Shown here: positions 17,651-26,268 of the stretch, piece after piece | Layout: every line of letters starts with the position of its first letter | Numbering within the stretch: position 1 is the first letter of the stretch | Source of the DNA: Paraburkholderia acidipaludis NBRC 101816 | Lineage (GTDB): Bacteria; Pseudomonadota; Gammaproteobacteria; Burkholderiales; Burkholderiaceae | DNA length: 64,000 nt | Assembly (NCBI RefSeq): GCF_000684975.1 | Contig: NZ_BAXZ01000003.1 | Coordinates: forward strand, 248,001-312,000 | Direction of reading: 5' to 3' | The notes under the pieces: model-generated | The model's input: only the letters and a program-made list of their open reading frames with translations | Told to the model about the DNA's origin: nothing | Databases searched by the model: none | Program-made: the position numbers and the translations under genes

Positions 17651-19275
17651 GCGCTCCGCAGGCACATCTCGCAGCGCCGCTGCTCTCGCTTGAGTGCCTT
17701 TCCGTGCGTTTCGGCGAGACGCTCGCGGTGGACGACGTGACGCTCGCGATCGCGCGCGGCGAGCGTGTTGCGCTGGTGGGCGAGTCGGGCTCGGGCAAGA
17801 CGGTGACGGCGCTCGCGATCCTGCGCTTGCTGAGCGACGCGCGGGTGTCGGGCGCGATCCGCTTCGACGGCGAGGATCTGCTCGCAAAGGGCGAGCGCGC
17901 AATGCGCGGCCTGCGCGGCAACGACATCGCGATGATCTTTCAGGAGCCGATGACGGCGCTCAATCCGCTCTACACGATAGGCGAGCAGATTGCCGAAACG
18001 ATCCAGATGCACGATGGCGTGCCGAAGAAAGAGGCGTACGAGCGCGCGGTCGGGCTGCTGGAGCGCACGGGCATTCCGGAACCGCGCCGGCGCATCGGCA
18101 GCTATCCGCATCAACTTTCGGGCGGTCAGCGTCAGCGCGTGATGATTGCGATGGCGCTCGCGTGCCGGCCGCGCCTCCTGCTTGCCGACGAGCCCACCAC
18201 GGCGCTCGACGTGACGATCCGCGGGCAGATCGTCGAGCTGCTGCTCGAACTGCAGCGCGAGGAGAGCGGCCAGACGTCCGGCCGCGGCATGTCCGTGCTG
18301 CTCATCACGCACGACCTGAATCTGGTGCGCCGCTTCGCCCAGCGTGTGGCGGTGATGGAGAAGGGCCGGCTCGTGGAGAGCGGGACCGTCGAGCAGATCT
18401 TCGGGGCGCCGCAGCACCCCTATACGCAGCGGTTGATCGCGAGCCGTCCCGAGCGCAACGTACTGCCGGTGCTGCCGCTCGCGCCGGTGCTGCTGGAAGC
18501 GAAAGACGTGGTCGTCGATTTCGCGACGAAGCTGCCGGGCTTTCGGGGCTGGTGGCGCAAAGGGAAATTTCGCGCCGTCGACGACGCGAGCGTTTCGCTG
18601 CGGCAGGGCGAGACGCTCGGCATTGTCGGCGAATCGGGATCGGGAAAATCGACCCTTGCGCTGGCCATGTTGGGACTGCAACGAGCGGGGAGCGGGCAGA
18701 TCGAGTTCCAGGGCCGGCCGCTCGCGAGCTATCAGGGGCGCGACAAGCTCGCACTACGCTCGCATCTGCAGGTGGTCTTTCAGGATCCGTTCAGCTCGCT
18801 TTCTCCGCGGCAGACCGTCGAGCGCATCGTCGGAGAGGGGCTCGCGCTGCACCGGCCGGACCTCGGCAGCGAGGAGCGCAAAAAACGCATTGTTGCCACC
18901 CTGCGCGAAGTCGGGCTCGACCGCACGGCGCTGCAGCGTTATCCGCACGAGTTTTCGGGCGGGCAGCGCCAGCGTATCGCCATTGCCCGCACGCTCGTGC
19001 TGGAGCCGCGCGTAATCGTCCTCGACGAACCGACCAGCGCGCTCGACGTCTCGATCCAGCAACAGGTGTTGCGATTGTTGACGGAGCTGCAACGCAAGTA
19101 CAACCTGGCCTATGTGTTCATCAGCCACGATCTCGAAGTGATCGGCGCGATGGCGCACCGTGTCGCGGTGATGCAGGGCGGCGCCATTGTCGAGACCGGA
19201 GACGTCGCCAAAGTTTTCGAAAGCCCTACGCATCCTTACACGCGCAAGCTGCTGAAAGCGGCGCTGGATCGATGA
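17647..19275 (+). CDS. yejF: YejF-type peptide ABC transporter, duplicated ATP-binding subunit
   Basis: A 542-residue protein with two fused ABC ATPase domains, as in YejF. Domain 1: Walker A GESGSGKT, signature LSGGQRQR, Walker B LLLADEPTTALD. Domain 2: Walker A GESGSGKS, signature FSGGQRQR, Walker B VIVLDEPTSALD. Each domain is followed by the HPYTQRL/HPYTRKL oligopeptide-transporter segment. Both sites look catalytically complete. The ATG at 17647 overlaps the yejE stop. It ends the operon, and the next gene has its own promoter. Confidence 0.93.
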   Translation: MSAPQAHLAAPLLSLECLSVRFGETLAVDDVTLAIARGERVALVGESGSGKTVTALAILRLLSDARVSGAIRFDGEDLLAKGERAMRGLRGNDIAMIFQEPMTALNPLYTIGEQIAETIQMHDGVPKKEAYERAVGLLERTGIPEPRRRIGSYPHQLSGGQRQRVMIAMALACRPRLLLADEPTTALDVTIRGQIVELLLELQREESGQTSGRGMSVLLITHDLNLVRRFAQRVAVMEKGRLVESGTVEQIFGAPQHPYTQRLIASRPERNVLPVLPLAPVLLEAKDVVVDFATKLPGFRGWWRKGKFRAVDDASVSLRQGETLGIVGESGSGKSTLALAMLGLQRAGSGQIEFQGRPLASYQGRDKLALRSHLQVVFQDPFSSLSPRQTVERIVGEGLALHRPDLGSEERKKRIVATLREVGLDRTALQRYPHEFSGGQRQRIAIARTLVLEPRVIVLDEPTSALDVSIQQQVLRLLTELQRKYNLAYVFISHDLEVIGAMAHRVAVMQGGAIVETGDVAKVFESPTHPYTRKLLKAALDR

Positions 19276-19332
19276 CAGTCATCTGACATTCACCAATGAG
19301 GTGCGTATCGCGATTGTATTTTTCTATTTGTT

Positions 19333-19361
19333 TTGACACACAAATACTTACTGGCTAGTAT
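19333..19361 (+). promoter_or_regulatory. Sigma70-type promoter of the NlpC/P60 gene
   Basis: A perfect TTGACA (19333-19338), 17-bp spacer and TAGTAT (19356-19361), in an AT-rich patch of about 100 bp. The predicted transcription start near 19368 leaves a leader of about 45 nt. It is the best consensus promoter in the window and marks the gene as a separate unit from yejABEF. Confidence 0.8.
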
Positions 19362-19412
19362 CGTCCAAACTTTTCACTAACCCCCTGATTCGCGGGCAAT
19401 TTCTACCGACCA

Positions 19413-20150
19413 ATGCAGCACCGATACTTGACCCAGGCTTGCACGCGCGTCGTCGCCGGGATGTTCATCGGCGTACTGATGGCCGCGGCTCCCGGCGCGT
19501 TCGCCGACGAAGTAAGCAGCTTTAACCAGAATGCCTCATTTTCGCCGGGTTCTTCCCCGAACAGCACGGCGAACTCCCCGGCTTCGCAGGCGCTTTCCGC
19601 GACTGCTCAGGCCGACGCCCAGACCCAGACTGCTACACAGACCACGCCTCAGGCGACCCCGGCTGCGGCCGACGGCGGCGCCAGGTCGTTCCTTTCCGGC
19701 ATGGCCGGCAAGGCAGGGGACGTCGTTGTGGGCGCCCTCAACATGATAGGCGTGCGTTATCGCTGGGGCGGCAACACACCGGATTCCGGCCTCGACTGCA
19801 GCGGCTTCGTGCGCTATGTCTTCCAGGACACACTGGGCCTCTCGCTGCCGCGCCGCGCCGAGGAAATGAGCCGCGTGGGCGAGAAGGTCAGCCTCAGCAA
19901 CCTCAAGCCGGGCGACCTTGTGTTCTTCAATACGATGCGCCGCACGTTCTCGCACGTCGGCATCTATATCGGCGACAACAAGTTCGTGCATTCGCCGTCC
20001 ACGGGCAGCACGATCCGTGTCGACGACCTCGACGACGGCTATTGGGAAAAGCGCTTCACGGGCGCTCGCCGTGTCGAAACGTCGTTCACGCCGCAACAGC
20101 AGCAGGACCTCAAGCAGCGCGTGAGCGCGCAGTTCGACGGCAGCAACTGA
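19413..20150 (+). CDS. Secreted NlpC/P60-family cell-wall peptidase (C40)
   Basis: A cysteine peptidase expected to cut gamma-D-Glu-diaminopimelate bonds in peptidoglycan stem peptides. The 245-residue precursor has a Sec signal (about 1-31, ending GAFA), a disordered Ser/Thr/Gln/Ala-rich linker (about 32-95), and the C-terminal catalytic domain: Cys129 in DCSGFVRYVF, His181 in HVGIYIG, and His193 in KFVHSPS complete the C-H-H triad. GVRYRWGGNTPDSG precedes the nucleophile as usual. It lies just downstream of yejABEF but has its own promoter and terminator. Confidence 0.9.
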   Translation: MQHRYLTQACTRVVAGMFIGVLMAAAPGAFADEVSSFNQNASFSPGSSPNSTANSPASQALSATAQADAQTQTATQTTPQATPAAADGGARSFLSGMAGKAGDVVVGALNMIGVRYRWGGNTPDSGLDCSGFVRYVFQDTLGLSLPRRAEEMSRVGEKVSLSNLKPGDLVFFNTMRRTFSHVGIYIGDNKFVHSPSTGSTIRVDDLDDGYWEKRFTGARRVETSFTPQQQQDLKQRVSAQFDGSN

Positions 20151-20191
20151 TCGCTGGCCGGCGCCGGTCGCTTTACCTCAGGTCGTGACAG

Positions 20192-20222
20192 AAAGCCTGC
20201 TTCGTTCGAAGCAGGCTTTTTT
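20192..20222 (+). terminator. Intrinsic terminator of the NlpC/P60 gene
   Basis: Stem AAAGCCTGCTTCG / CGAAGCAGGCTTT (20192-20204, 20207-20219) followed by TTTTTT. It lies between convergent genes and could serve both, as the minus strand also ends in a T-run. Confidence 0.9.
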
Positions 20223-20264
20223 CGTTCCGTGGGTCGCGCGGGTCGCTTCCGCCCGCGCGTTCGC

Positions 20265-21242
20265 TCAGACCGTCGCGGCGCGCGCCGCGGTCAGCTTGCG
20301 CTCCAACTCCGGCATCATCTTCGCGACGGCCTCCTCGCCCGCGAGGATCGCCGCATTGCGCTGGCCAAAATCGCTTCCCGACATCGCGTTCAGATTGGGC
20401 CGGATCACGACGTCGGCGTACTTGTCGAGCTCGTAGGTCTTGATCGACTGGCCCATGATCGTGAAGGTCTGCATCAGCACGTCGAACTGGGTCAGCGTCG
20501 GGGCGCTCTCCGGCCGGGCCGAAATGTCCACCGCAATCACGAAGTCGGCGCCCATTTTGCGTGCGAAGGCCGCCGGCACCGGGCTCACGAGCCCGCCGTC
20601 CACGTACTCGTGGCCTGCGATTTTCACCGGATCGAAGATCGACGGCAGGCTGCACGACGCGCGAACGGCGATGCCGGTATTGCCGCGCTGAAACAGGATT
20701 GGCTGGCCGCTGTGCAGGTCGGTGGCGACCACGCCGAGCGGCCTCGCCATCTTCTCGATCGGCCGGCCGCGCAGCGTGGTGTTCAGATAGTTCTGCAGCG
20801 CCACGCCGTGCAGGAAGCCTCGCGTGGCGAAGGGCATGGCCCAGTCGCTGATCGACGCTTCGTCCATCGTGAGTGCGAGCTTGTTGATGTCGAAACCGTT
20901 CATGCCCGACGCGTAGAGCGCGGCGACCACCGAGCCCGCGCTCGTTCCCGAGACGAGGTCGACCTGGACGTTGCGGGCTTCCAGCGCTTTGATCACGCCG
21001 ATGTGCGCGAAGCCGCGCGCCGCGCCGCCGCCAAGGGCGAGGCCGACGCGAATGGCGCGCTGGGGCTTCGCGACAGGGGCGGGCGGCGTGGTGTTCGCGG
21101 TAACGGGCGAGGCGACCTTCGCGGTCTCGGTGCCGGCCGTCGTGCAGGCGGCAAGGAGAGTGGAGGCCGCTGCCAGCGAAAAGCTGCGGCGGCTCAAAGA
21201 GGGTGCTGACGGGTTCAAGGGGGGCTCTGATAGCGGCTTCAA
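20265..21242 (-). CDS. Patatin-like phospholipase lipoprotein (RssA-like)
   Basis: Serine lipid acyl hydrolase, 325 residues. A twin-Arg plus hydrophobic stretch and lipobox (LSRRSFSLAAASTLLAAC, about 17-34) point to a lipid-anchored exported protein, possibly Tat-dependent. The patatin core follows: GLALGGGAARGFAHIG (oxyanion glycine loop), nucleophile elbow GTSAG, and catalytic Asp in the DGG motif (YVDGGLVSPVP). The proposed start is TTG at 21242 (MKPLSEPPL), with GGAG about 8 nt upstream. A longer frame to 21371 exists but is not needed and would put the signal at residue 60. It is divergent from gltX. Confidence 0.82.
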   Translation of the reverse strand: MKPLSEPPLNPSAPSLSRRSFSLAAASTLLAACTTAGTETAKVASPVTANTTPPAPVAKPQRAIRVGLALGGGAARGFAHIGVIKALEARNVQVDLVSGTSAGSVVAALYASGMNGFDINKLALTMDEASISDWAMPFATRGFLHGVALQNYLNTTLRGRPIEKMARPLGVVATDLHSGQPILFQRGNTGIAVRASCSLPSIFDPVKIAGHEYVDGGLVSPVPAAFARKMGADFVIAVDISARPESAPTLTQFDVLMQTFTIMGQSIKTYELDKYADVVIRPNLNAMSGSDFGQRNAAILAGEEAVAKMMPELERKLTAARAATV

Positions 21243-21592
21243 GCGAGGTTCTCCATGCGGCGCGCCGACATCATAAGGCAAAGCCGCTCGCGCATTCGCA
21301 ACGCGCTTGTAACGCCGTGTGTCACTCTTGTTCGTGGCCAAGGTGTCGCCTGGCCGTGGCGGTGCCGGCACCGTGCGGATGTCCTCCTGGTCTTGGCCTG
21401 CCGGGACCGAACGCGCGTCCGGCGGTTATAATCCCGTCTCTCTTTTCCCGGTTTTCCCGTTCGCGCCGCGTCGCGTTCCGCAGTCGCAAATGCTGCGTGC
21501 CGTGGCAGGTGACTGCCGCGAGGCCGCGAACCTCCTGCCGCCCGTCGCCAATCGCGCGTCGCCCGGCGGCACCGCTTTCGAGTAAAAAGCCC
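21243..21592. other. 350-bp divergent intergenic region between the patatin gene and gltX
   Basis: No gene is seen. It holds a perfect -10 hexamer TATAAT on the plus strand (21427-21432), without a recognisable -35, about 160 bp before gltX. The leader would be long; no T-box or riboswitch is recognised. Confidence 0.4.
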
Positions 21593-23014
21593 ATGACCAC
21601 GACTGTCGTCCGTACCCGCTTTGCGCCGAGCCCGACCGGCTTCATTCACCTCGGCAATATCCGCTCCGCGCTGTATCCCTGGGCGTTCGCGCGCCGCAAC
21701 GAAGGGGTGTTCGTGCTGCGGATCGAGGACACCGACGTCGAGCGCTCGACGTCCGAAGCCGTCGACGCCATTCTCGAAGGCATGCAGTGGCTCGGCCTCG
21801 ACTTCGACGAAGGTCCGTTCTACCAGATGCAGCGCATGGACCGTTATCGCGAAGTGCTTGCACAAATGAGCGAGCAAGGCCTCGTGTACCCGTGCTACAT
21901 GTCGACCGAAGAGCTGGACGCATTGCGCGAGCGTCAGCGTGAGGCGGGCGAAAAGCCGCGCTACGACGGCACCTGGCGCCCGGAGCCGGGCAAGGTCCTG
22001 CCGACGCCGCCGGCCGGTGTGCAGCCGGTGCTGCGCTTTCGCAATCCGCTGACGGGCGTGGTCGCGTGGGACGACGCCGTGAAGGGCCGCGTCGAGATTT
22101 CGAACGAAGAACTCGACGACCTCGTCATCGCGCGCCCGGACGGCACGCCGACGTATAACTTCTGCGTCGTGGTGGACGATCTCGACATGAAGATCACGCA
22201 CGTGATTCGCGGCGACGACCACGTGAACAACACGCCGCGCCAGATCAACATCCTGCGCGCGCTGGGCGGCGAGCCGCCCGTGTACGCGCACCTGCCGACC
22301 GTGTTGAACGAGCAGGGCGAAAAGATGAGCAAGCGCCATGGCGCGACGAGCGTGATGGGCTATCGCGACGCGGGCTATCTGCCGGAGGCGGTGCTGAACT
22401 ATCTCGCGCGCCTTGGCTGGTCGCATGGCGATGCCGAAGTGTTCTCGCGCGAGCAGTTCGTCGAATGGTTCGATCTCGAGCACCTCGGCAAGTCGCCGGC
22501 GCAGTACGACCAGGCCAAGCTCGACTGGCTCAACAACCACTATCTGAAGGAAGCCGACAACGCACGCCTTGCGGGGCTCGCGAAGCCGTTCTTCGCCGTG
22601 CTCGGTGTCGACGAAGCCGTGCTCGCGAAGGGCCCTTCGCTCGAAGGCGTGATTGCGCTTTACAAGGATCGCGCGAATACGGTCAAGGAGATTGCCGAAA
22701 GCGCGCAAATCTTCTATCGCGAGCCGCAGCCCGAAGCCGCCGTGCTTGCCCAGCACGTGACCGAGGCCGTGCGCCCGGCGCTTGCCGACCTCGCTACGGC
22801 GTTCAAGGGCGCGGAGTGGACGAAGGAGGGCATTTCGGCCGCGCTCAAGGCGACGCTCGCGGCGCACAAGCTGAAGATGCCGCAGCTTGCCATGCCGGTG
22901 CGCCTCTTCGTGGCGGGCACGACGCACACCCCCGCCATCGACGCGGTACTCGCGCTGTTCGATCGCGACGTGGTGGTGAATCGCATCGAGCAGGGTCTCG
23001 CGAAGGCGGCGTGA
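21593..23014 (+). CDS. gltX: Glutamyl-tRNA synthetase
   Basis: Charges tRNA-Glu. It is a class I synthetase of 473 residues: HIGH-type motif in PSPTGFIHLG (12-21), RIEDTDVERS, and the KMSKS-type loop KMSKRHG (about 245-251). The C-terminal anticodon-binding helical domain is complete. The start ATG at 21593 gives MTTTVVRTRFAPSPTG; the open upstream frame lacks family character. No zinc cysteine cluster is evident in the acceptor-binding insert. It lies directly upstream of the tRNA cluster that encodes two copies of its own substrate tRNA-Glu. Confidence 0.96.
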   Translation: MTTTVVRTRFAPSPTGFIHLGNIRSALYPWAFARRNEGVFVLRIEDTDVERSTSEAVDAILEGMQWLGLDFDEGPFYQMQRMDRYREVLAQMSEQGLVYPCYMSTEELDALRERQREAGEKPRYDGTWRPEPGKVLPTPPAGVQPVLRFRNPLTGVVAWDDAVKGRVEISNEELDDLVIARPDGTPTYNFCVVVDDLDMKITHVIRGDDHVNNTPRQINILRALGGEPPVYAHLPTVLNEQGEKMSKRHGATSVMGYRDAGYLPEAVLNYLARLGWSHGDAEVFSREQFVEWFDLEHLGKSPAQYDQAKLDWLNNHYLKEADNARLAGLAKPFFAVLGVDEAVLAKGPSLEGVIALYKDRANTVKEIAESAQIFYREPQPEAAVLAQHVTEAVRPALADLATAFKGAEWTKEGISAALKATLAAHKLKMPQLAMPVRLFVAGTTHTPAIDAVLALFDRDVVVNRIEQGLAKAA

Positions 23015-23032
23015 TTTTTTGAAGATTTTTTG

Positions 23033-23052
23033 CCCCGGCACTAGCGCCGGGG
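23033..23052 (+). terminator. Hairpin downstream of gltX
   Basis: Arms CCCCGGC and GCCGGGG with a 6-nt loop 18 bp after the stop. It is preceded, not followed, by T-runs, so intrinsic termination is doubtful. Confidence 0.35.
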
Positions 23053-23199
23053 TAAGGGATCCTGTAGTATTCGGGCTCCGTTGAAAACGGTCCGCGAGAA
23101 AGCGGTAACGCTCACGCAGGAGCCGATGGATCCGGCAACGAAGTTTCACGCAGTTAGCCGCAGTGTGAAATAAGTTGCAGCAAAACGATCCAAAGGCTC

Positions 23200-23228
23200 T
23201 TTACAAAGGCGAGTTTGCTGTTTATAAT
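23200..23228 (+). promoter_or_regulatory. Sigma70-type promoter of the tRNA cluster
   Basis: TTTACA (23200-23205), 17-bp spacer, perfect TATAAT (23223-23228); transcription should start near 23235, a dozen bases before tRNA-Ala. Confidence 0.8.
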
Positions 23229-23246
23229 CTCGCTTCTGTTCTGCAA

Positions 23247-23322
<76 letters not shown>

Positions 23323-23516
23323 ACAGAGCAAATAGAAGTTTCTCCGCGAAAGCGGGGGTGAGGAAGAAAATAATTCTTCACAAAATGCAGTAAAGAAGTT
23401 AAAATCTTGTTCTTCGCTGTTGGGTGAAATTAACTGCGAAATAAGCGGGAAAATGAACAAGAAGCGGAAGTAAAAAACGCAGTAAAGTGTAGCAAGACAT
23501 TATCTGAAAAGATTAT

Positions 23517-23592
23517 GTCCCCTTCGTCTAGAGGCCTAGGACATCACCCTTTCACGGTGAGTACAGGGGTTCGAATCCCCTAGGGGACGCCA
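23517..23592 (+). tRNA. gltT: tRNA-Glu (anticodon UUC), copy 1
   Basis: A 76-nt tRNA with CCA encoded. Acceptor GTCCCCT/AGGGGAC, discriminator G, anticodon stem TCACC/GGTGA around CTTTCAC, anticodon TTC. Identical to copy 2 at 23827. It is separated from tRNA-Ala by 194 bp of unusually AT-rich spacer with no other feature seen. Confidence 0.96.
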
Positions 23593-23667
23593 GACATGAG
23601 CGTCGTCAATGAGATTGGCGAGGCAGCAGTTGGGAATCAGCCGACGCCCAGCTGTCTATGTCGAACT

Positions 23668-23744
23668 GGAGCGGTAGTTCAGTCGGTTAGAATACCGGCC
23701 TGTCACGCCGGGGGTCGCGGGTTCGAGTCCCGTCCGCTCCGCCA
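23668..23744 (+). tRNA. aspT: tRNA-Asp (anticodon GUC), copy 1
   Basis: A 77-nt tRNA with CCA encoded. Acceptor GGAGCGG/CCGCTCC, discriminator G, anticodon stem CCGGC/GCCGG around CTGTCAC, anticodon GTC. Identical to the copy at 23981. A terminator follows within 40 bp. Confidence 0.96.
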
Positions 23745-23748
23745 GATG

Positions 23749-23783
23749 AAGCCCGTTCAGGCTATAACTTGAGCGGGCTTTTT
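23749..23783 (+). terminator. Intrinsic terminator after the first Glu-Asp tRNA pair
   Basis: An 11-bp stem AAGCCCGTTCA / TGAGCGGGCTT with one G-U pair and a 10-nt loop, followed by TTT. Weaker than the distal terminator, so read-through into the second pair is likely. Confidence 0.7.
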
Positions 23784-23826
23784 AGTTAAAGCGGTAATAG
23801 CATCAGTCAAGGCGCAAGCCTGTGTT

Positions 23827-23902
23827 GTCCCCTTCGTCTAGAGGCCTAGGACATCACCCTTTCACGGTGAGTACAGGGGTTCGAATCCCCTAGGGGACGC
23901 CA
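23827..23902 (+). tRNA. gltT: tRNA-Glu (anticodon UUC), copy 2
   Basis: Same sequence as copy 1 (acceptor GTCCCCT/AGGGGAC, anticodon TTC, encoded CCA). Part of a duplicated Glu-Asp unit; no obvious promoter of its own lies in the 43 bp after the preceding terminator. Confidence 0.96.
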
Positions 23903-23980
23903 AAGACAACTGCGGCGCCAAAGCAATAGGGCGACGCAGCCAGCGGGAATCGACCGACGCCCGCCGGTGCAAGCAGGACT

Positions 23981-24057
23981 GGAGCGGTAGTTCAGTCGGT
24001 TAGAATACCGGCCTGTCACGCCGGGGGTCGCGGGTTCGAGTCCCGTCCGCTCCGCCA
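23981..24057 (+). tRNA. aspT: tRNA-Asp (anticodon GUC), copy 2
   Basis: Same sequence as copy 1 (acceptor GGAGCGG/CCGCTCC, anticodon GTC, encoded CCA). Last gene of the cluster. Confidence 0.96.
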
Positions 24058-24065
24058 GATGAACG

Positions 24066-24096
24066 AAGCCCGCTGGAATTTCCAGCGGGCTTTTTT
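24066..24096 (+). terminator. Intrinsic terminator of the tRNA cluster
   Basis: Stem AAGCCCGCTGGAA / TTCCAGCGGGCTT followed by TTTTTT; a strong terminator 8 bp after the last tRNA. Confidence 0.92.
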
Positions 24097-24219
24097 CTTG
24101 TCTGCTCTTTGGCTTCGCGAGGCTCCTCGAGTCTCGCCATACGGACAAACTGCCATTGCCGCTACGCTCGCGCTATCGTAGCGTAGTCGGGACTTTCGCT
24201 CGTGCGCCAGCCGCCCCCC

Positions 24220-24684
24220 ATGTTCGCTCCGAACGACATTCCATCGCGCTTCCAGTTGCGTCACGCGACCATGGAGGACTTCGAGTTCGCCGAGGCCCTC
24301 ACGCGCAACAACATGGGCGGCTATTATCAGCGGCATCATCTGGTCTGGCGCGGCGATCTTTTTCTCGCCAGCTACCGCGAATCGGAGAATTTCATTCTCG
24401 AACTCGACGGTCAGGCAATCGGCGTGCTGCGCGTCACCGAAGAGGCCGACTCGCTGCATATCCGCGACGTGCAGATCGCCGAGGGCTATCGCGGGCACGG
24501 CGCCGGAACCTTCCTGCTCGACATGTCCCATCGCTGGGCGCGCGAGCGCGGCCTGCGCGAACTGCAACTGCGCGTGTTCGTCGATAATCCCGCGGCGCGG
24601 CTCTATTTGCGCATGGGTTATCGCGTGGCCGGGCCGAGGCTGGCTAGACTGGGATCGATACGGCACATGACGCGCCCCGTGTGA
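24220..24684 (+). CDS. GNAT-family N-acetyltransferase
   Basis: A 154-residue acetyl-CoA-dependent acyltransferase of unknown substrate. The GNAT fold is visible: beta-strand with IGVLRVTEE, then IRDVQIAEGYRGHGAGTFLLD, where RGHGAG is the pyrophosphate-binding loop, and a C-terminal segment VFVDNPAARLYLRMGY typical of the family. The ATG at 24220 gives MFAPNDIPSRFQLRHAT; a GTG at 24202 would add six residues. Neither has a strong ribosome binding site. It lies between the tRNA terminator and a convergent AraC gene. Confidence 0.8.
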   Translation: MFAPNDIPSRFQLRHATMEDFEFAEALTRNNMGGYYQRHHLVWRGDLFLASYRESENFILELDGQAIGVLRVTEEADSLHIRDVQIAEGYRGHGAGTFLLDMSHRWARERGLRELQLRVFVDNPAARLYLRMGYRVAGPRLARLGSIRHMTRPV

Positions 24685-24710
24685 GGCTGTCGGGATCGCG
24701 TGCGGTTATG

Positions 24711-25592
24711 TTACTTCGGCCAATCCCGAACGCTCTCGCGTAGCGCCTCGTTTGCTTCGCTCAGCACCGACTCGTCGTTCGGGCCGCTTTCGCGATCGTC
24801 GCCGCCACGCCCGATAAACGCGCGCGGGCTCTCGCCGAACGCGCGCCGGAACATGGCCGAAAATGCACTCTGGCTTTGATAGCCGAGTTCCTGTGCGACG
24901 ACCGCCATCGGCCGCCCCTGATTGAGCAGCGGAATCGCGCGCGCGAGTACTGCCTGCTGACGCCATTGCGAAAAGCTCACGCCCAGTTCCTGCCGGAAGA
25001 GCCGCGCGATCGTGCGCGTGCTGGCGCCCACGTGCTCGGCCCAGTATTCGAGCGAGCCGGGATTCGCGGGATCGGCCAGCAGCGCCTCGCAGAGCGAGCG
25101 CAGGCGCTTTTCCTCGGGCATCGGCACGGCAAGCGGCAGGGGGGCCGAGCGTGTGATTTCGTCGAGCGCGAGCGAAGCGAGGAGACGTTCGCGGGTGGGG
25201 CCGATGCCGCGTTCATCGAGCGCCGCGATCGTTTCGCGCAGCAAGCCCGATACCTCGACCACGCGGCAGTCGCCAAGCCCGGGCGGGATCACCGACTGGT
25301 CCACGTACAAGGTGCGCAGGAACGCGTCCTCGACGATCGCCACCTCATGCGTCACATACGGCGGAATCCAGATCGCGCGCGAGGGCGGCACCATCCATGT
25401 GGTGCCGGGTGTCGTCATGCGCAGCACGCCGCGCGACGCGTAGGCAAGCTGCGCCCACGCATGCGTGTGCAGGGCGATGCGCACGCCGGCCGCCATGGGT
25501 CGCGAGCGCACGCGGACAGGGTGCCCGGACGTGGGCTCGAACTCGGGCGGGATATCGGCGAATTCCGCGGGCGGCAGCAGGGCGAGAGGCAT
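24711..25592 (-). CDS. AraC-family transcriptional regulator with cupin domain
   Basis: A 293-residue regulator. The N-terminal half is a cupin-like effector domain (HTHAWAQLAYASRGVLRMTT, then WIPPYVTHEVAI), and the C-terminal half has the two AraC helix-turn-helix motifs (EYWAEHVGASTRTIARLFRQ and VAQELGYQSQSAFSAMFRR followed by FGESPRAF). The effector is unknown. The start at 25592 (MPLALLPPAEF) was chosen by family pattern; the frame is open further upstream. It is divergent from rraA, which begins 152 bp away and may be its target, though nothing in the sequence proves this. Confidence 0.85.
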   Translation of the reverse strand: MPLALLPPAEFADIPPEFEPTSGHPVRVRSRPMAAGVRIALHTHAWAQLAYASRGVLRMTTPGTTWMVPPSRAIWIPPYVTHEVAIVEDAFLRTLYVDQSVIPPGLGDCRVVEVSGLLRETIAALDERGIGPTRERLLASLALDEITRSAPLPLAVPMPEEKRLRSLCEALLADPANPGSLEYWAEHVGASTRTIARLFRQELGVSFSQWRQQAVLARAIPLLNQGRPMAVVAQELGYQSQSAFSAMFRRAFGESPRAFIGRGGDDRESGPNDESVLSEANEALRESVRDWPK

Positions 25593-25743
25593 GGAGGATC
25601 GCGGCGTTGACGGCTCGCGGTCATTGTAGGCGCAACCCGGCGCGGTTGCCGCGCGGTCTCGGGGCGCAAGGGGCGAGGCGCGCGCGCACTGCTTCATGGA
25701 GAGGCATAATGCAGCGGGTTCATCTGTGCACGAGGGAGACACC

Positions 25744-26241
25744 ATGACATTCGCCACCGCCGACCTTTGCGACGCGCACGAAGACCGGCTTGCAGCCGGC
25801 ACGCTGCGCGTCTTCGATCCCGTGTTCCGCTGGTTCGGCCTTGCACCACACTTCAGCGGCCCGGCGCTCACGCTCAAGGTCTTCGAGGACAATTCGCTCG
25901 TGCGCGCCACGCTCGAGACGCCGGGCGAGGGCCGCGTACTCGTGGTGGACGGCGGCGGGAGCCTGCGCTGCGCCCTCGTGGGCGGCAAGCTCGGCGAGCT
26001 GGCGCAGGACAACGGCTGGGCGGGTGTGGTGGTCAACGGCTGTGTGCGCGACACGCTCGAGCTCGACGCGCTGAAGGTCGGCATCGTCGCGCTGGCGGCG
26101 CATCCGCAACGCAGCTTCCGGCGCGGTGTCGGCGAGCGCGATGTGCCGGTGCGCATGCCGGGTACGACCGTGCGCACGGGCGAATGGATTTACGCCGATA
26201 TCGACGGCGTGCTCGTGTCGAGCGAGCCGCTGGCGATCTGA
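25744..26241 (+). CDS. rraA: RraA family protein (RNase E activity regulator / HMG aldolase fold)
   Basis: A 165-residue RraA-type protein. In E. coli RraA binds and inhibits RNase E; many homologues instead show 4-hydroxy-4-methyl-2-oxoglutarate aldolase or oxaloacetate decarboxylase activity. Visible core: VLVVDGGGSLRCALVGGKLGE, then GVVVNGCVRDTLELDAL with the conserved Arg-Asp, and a C-terminal VRTGEWIYADIDGVLV. The D-x20-R-D aldolase signature seems present in GGCVRD-type form (GCVRD), so an enzymatic role stays open. The ATG at 25744 has GAGGGAGA upstream. It converges with aceB. Confidence 0.87.
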   Translation: MTFATADLCDAHEDRLAAGTLRVFDPVFRWFGLAPHFSGPALTLKVFEDNSLVRATLETPGEGRVLVVDGGGSLRCALVGGKLGELAQDNGWAGVVVNGCVRDTLELDALKVGIVALAAHPQRSFRRGVGERDVPVRMPGTTVRTGEWIYADIDGVLVSSEPLAI

Positions 26242-26268
26242 ATCGCCGTCCGGCTCGGGACGCAAAGC

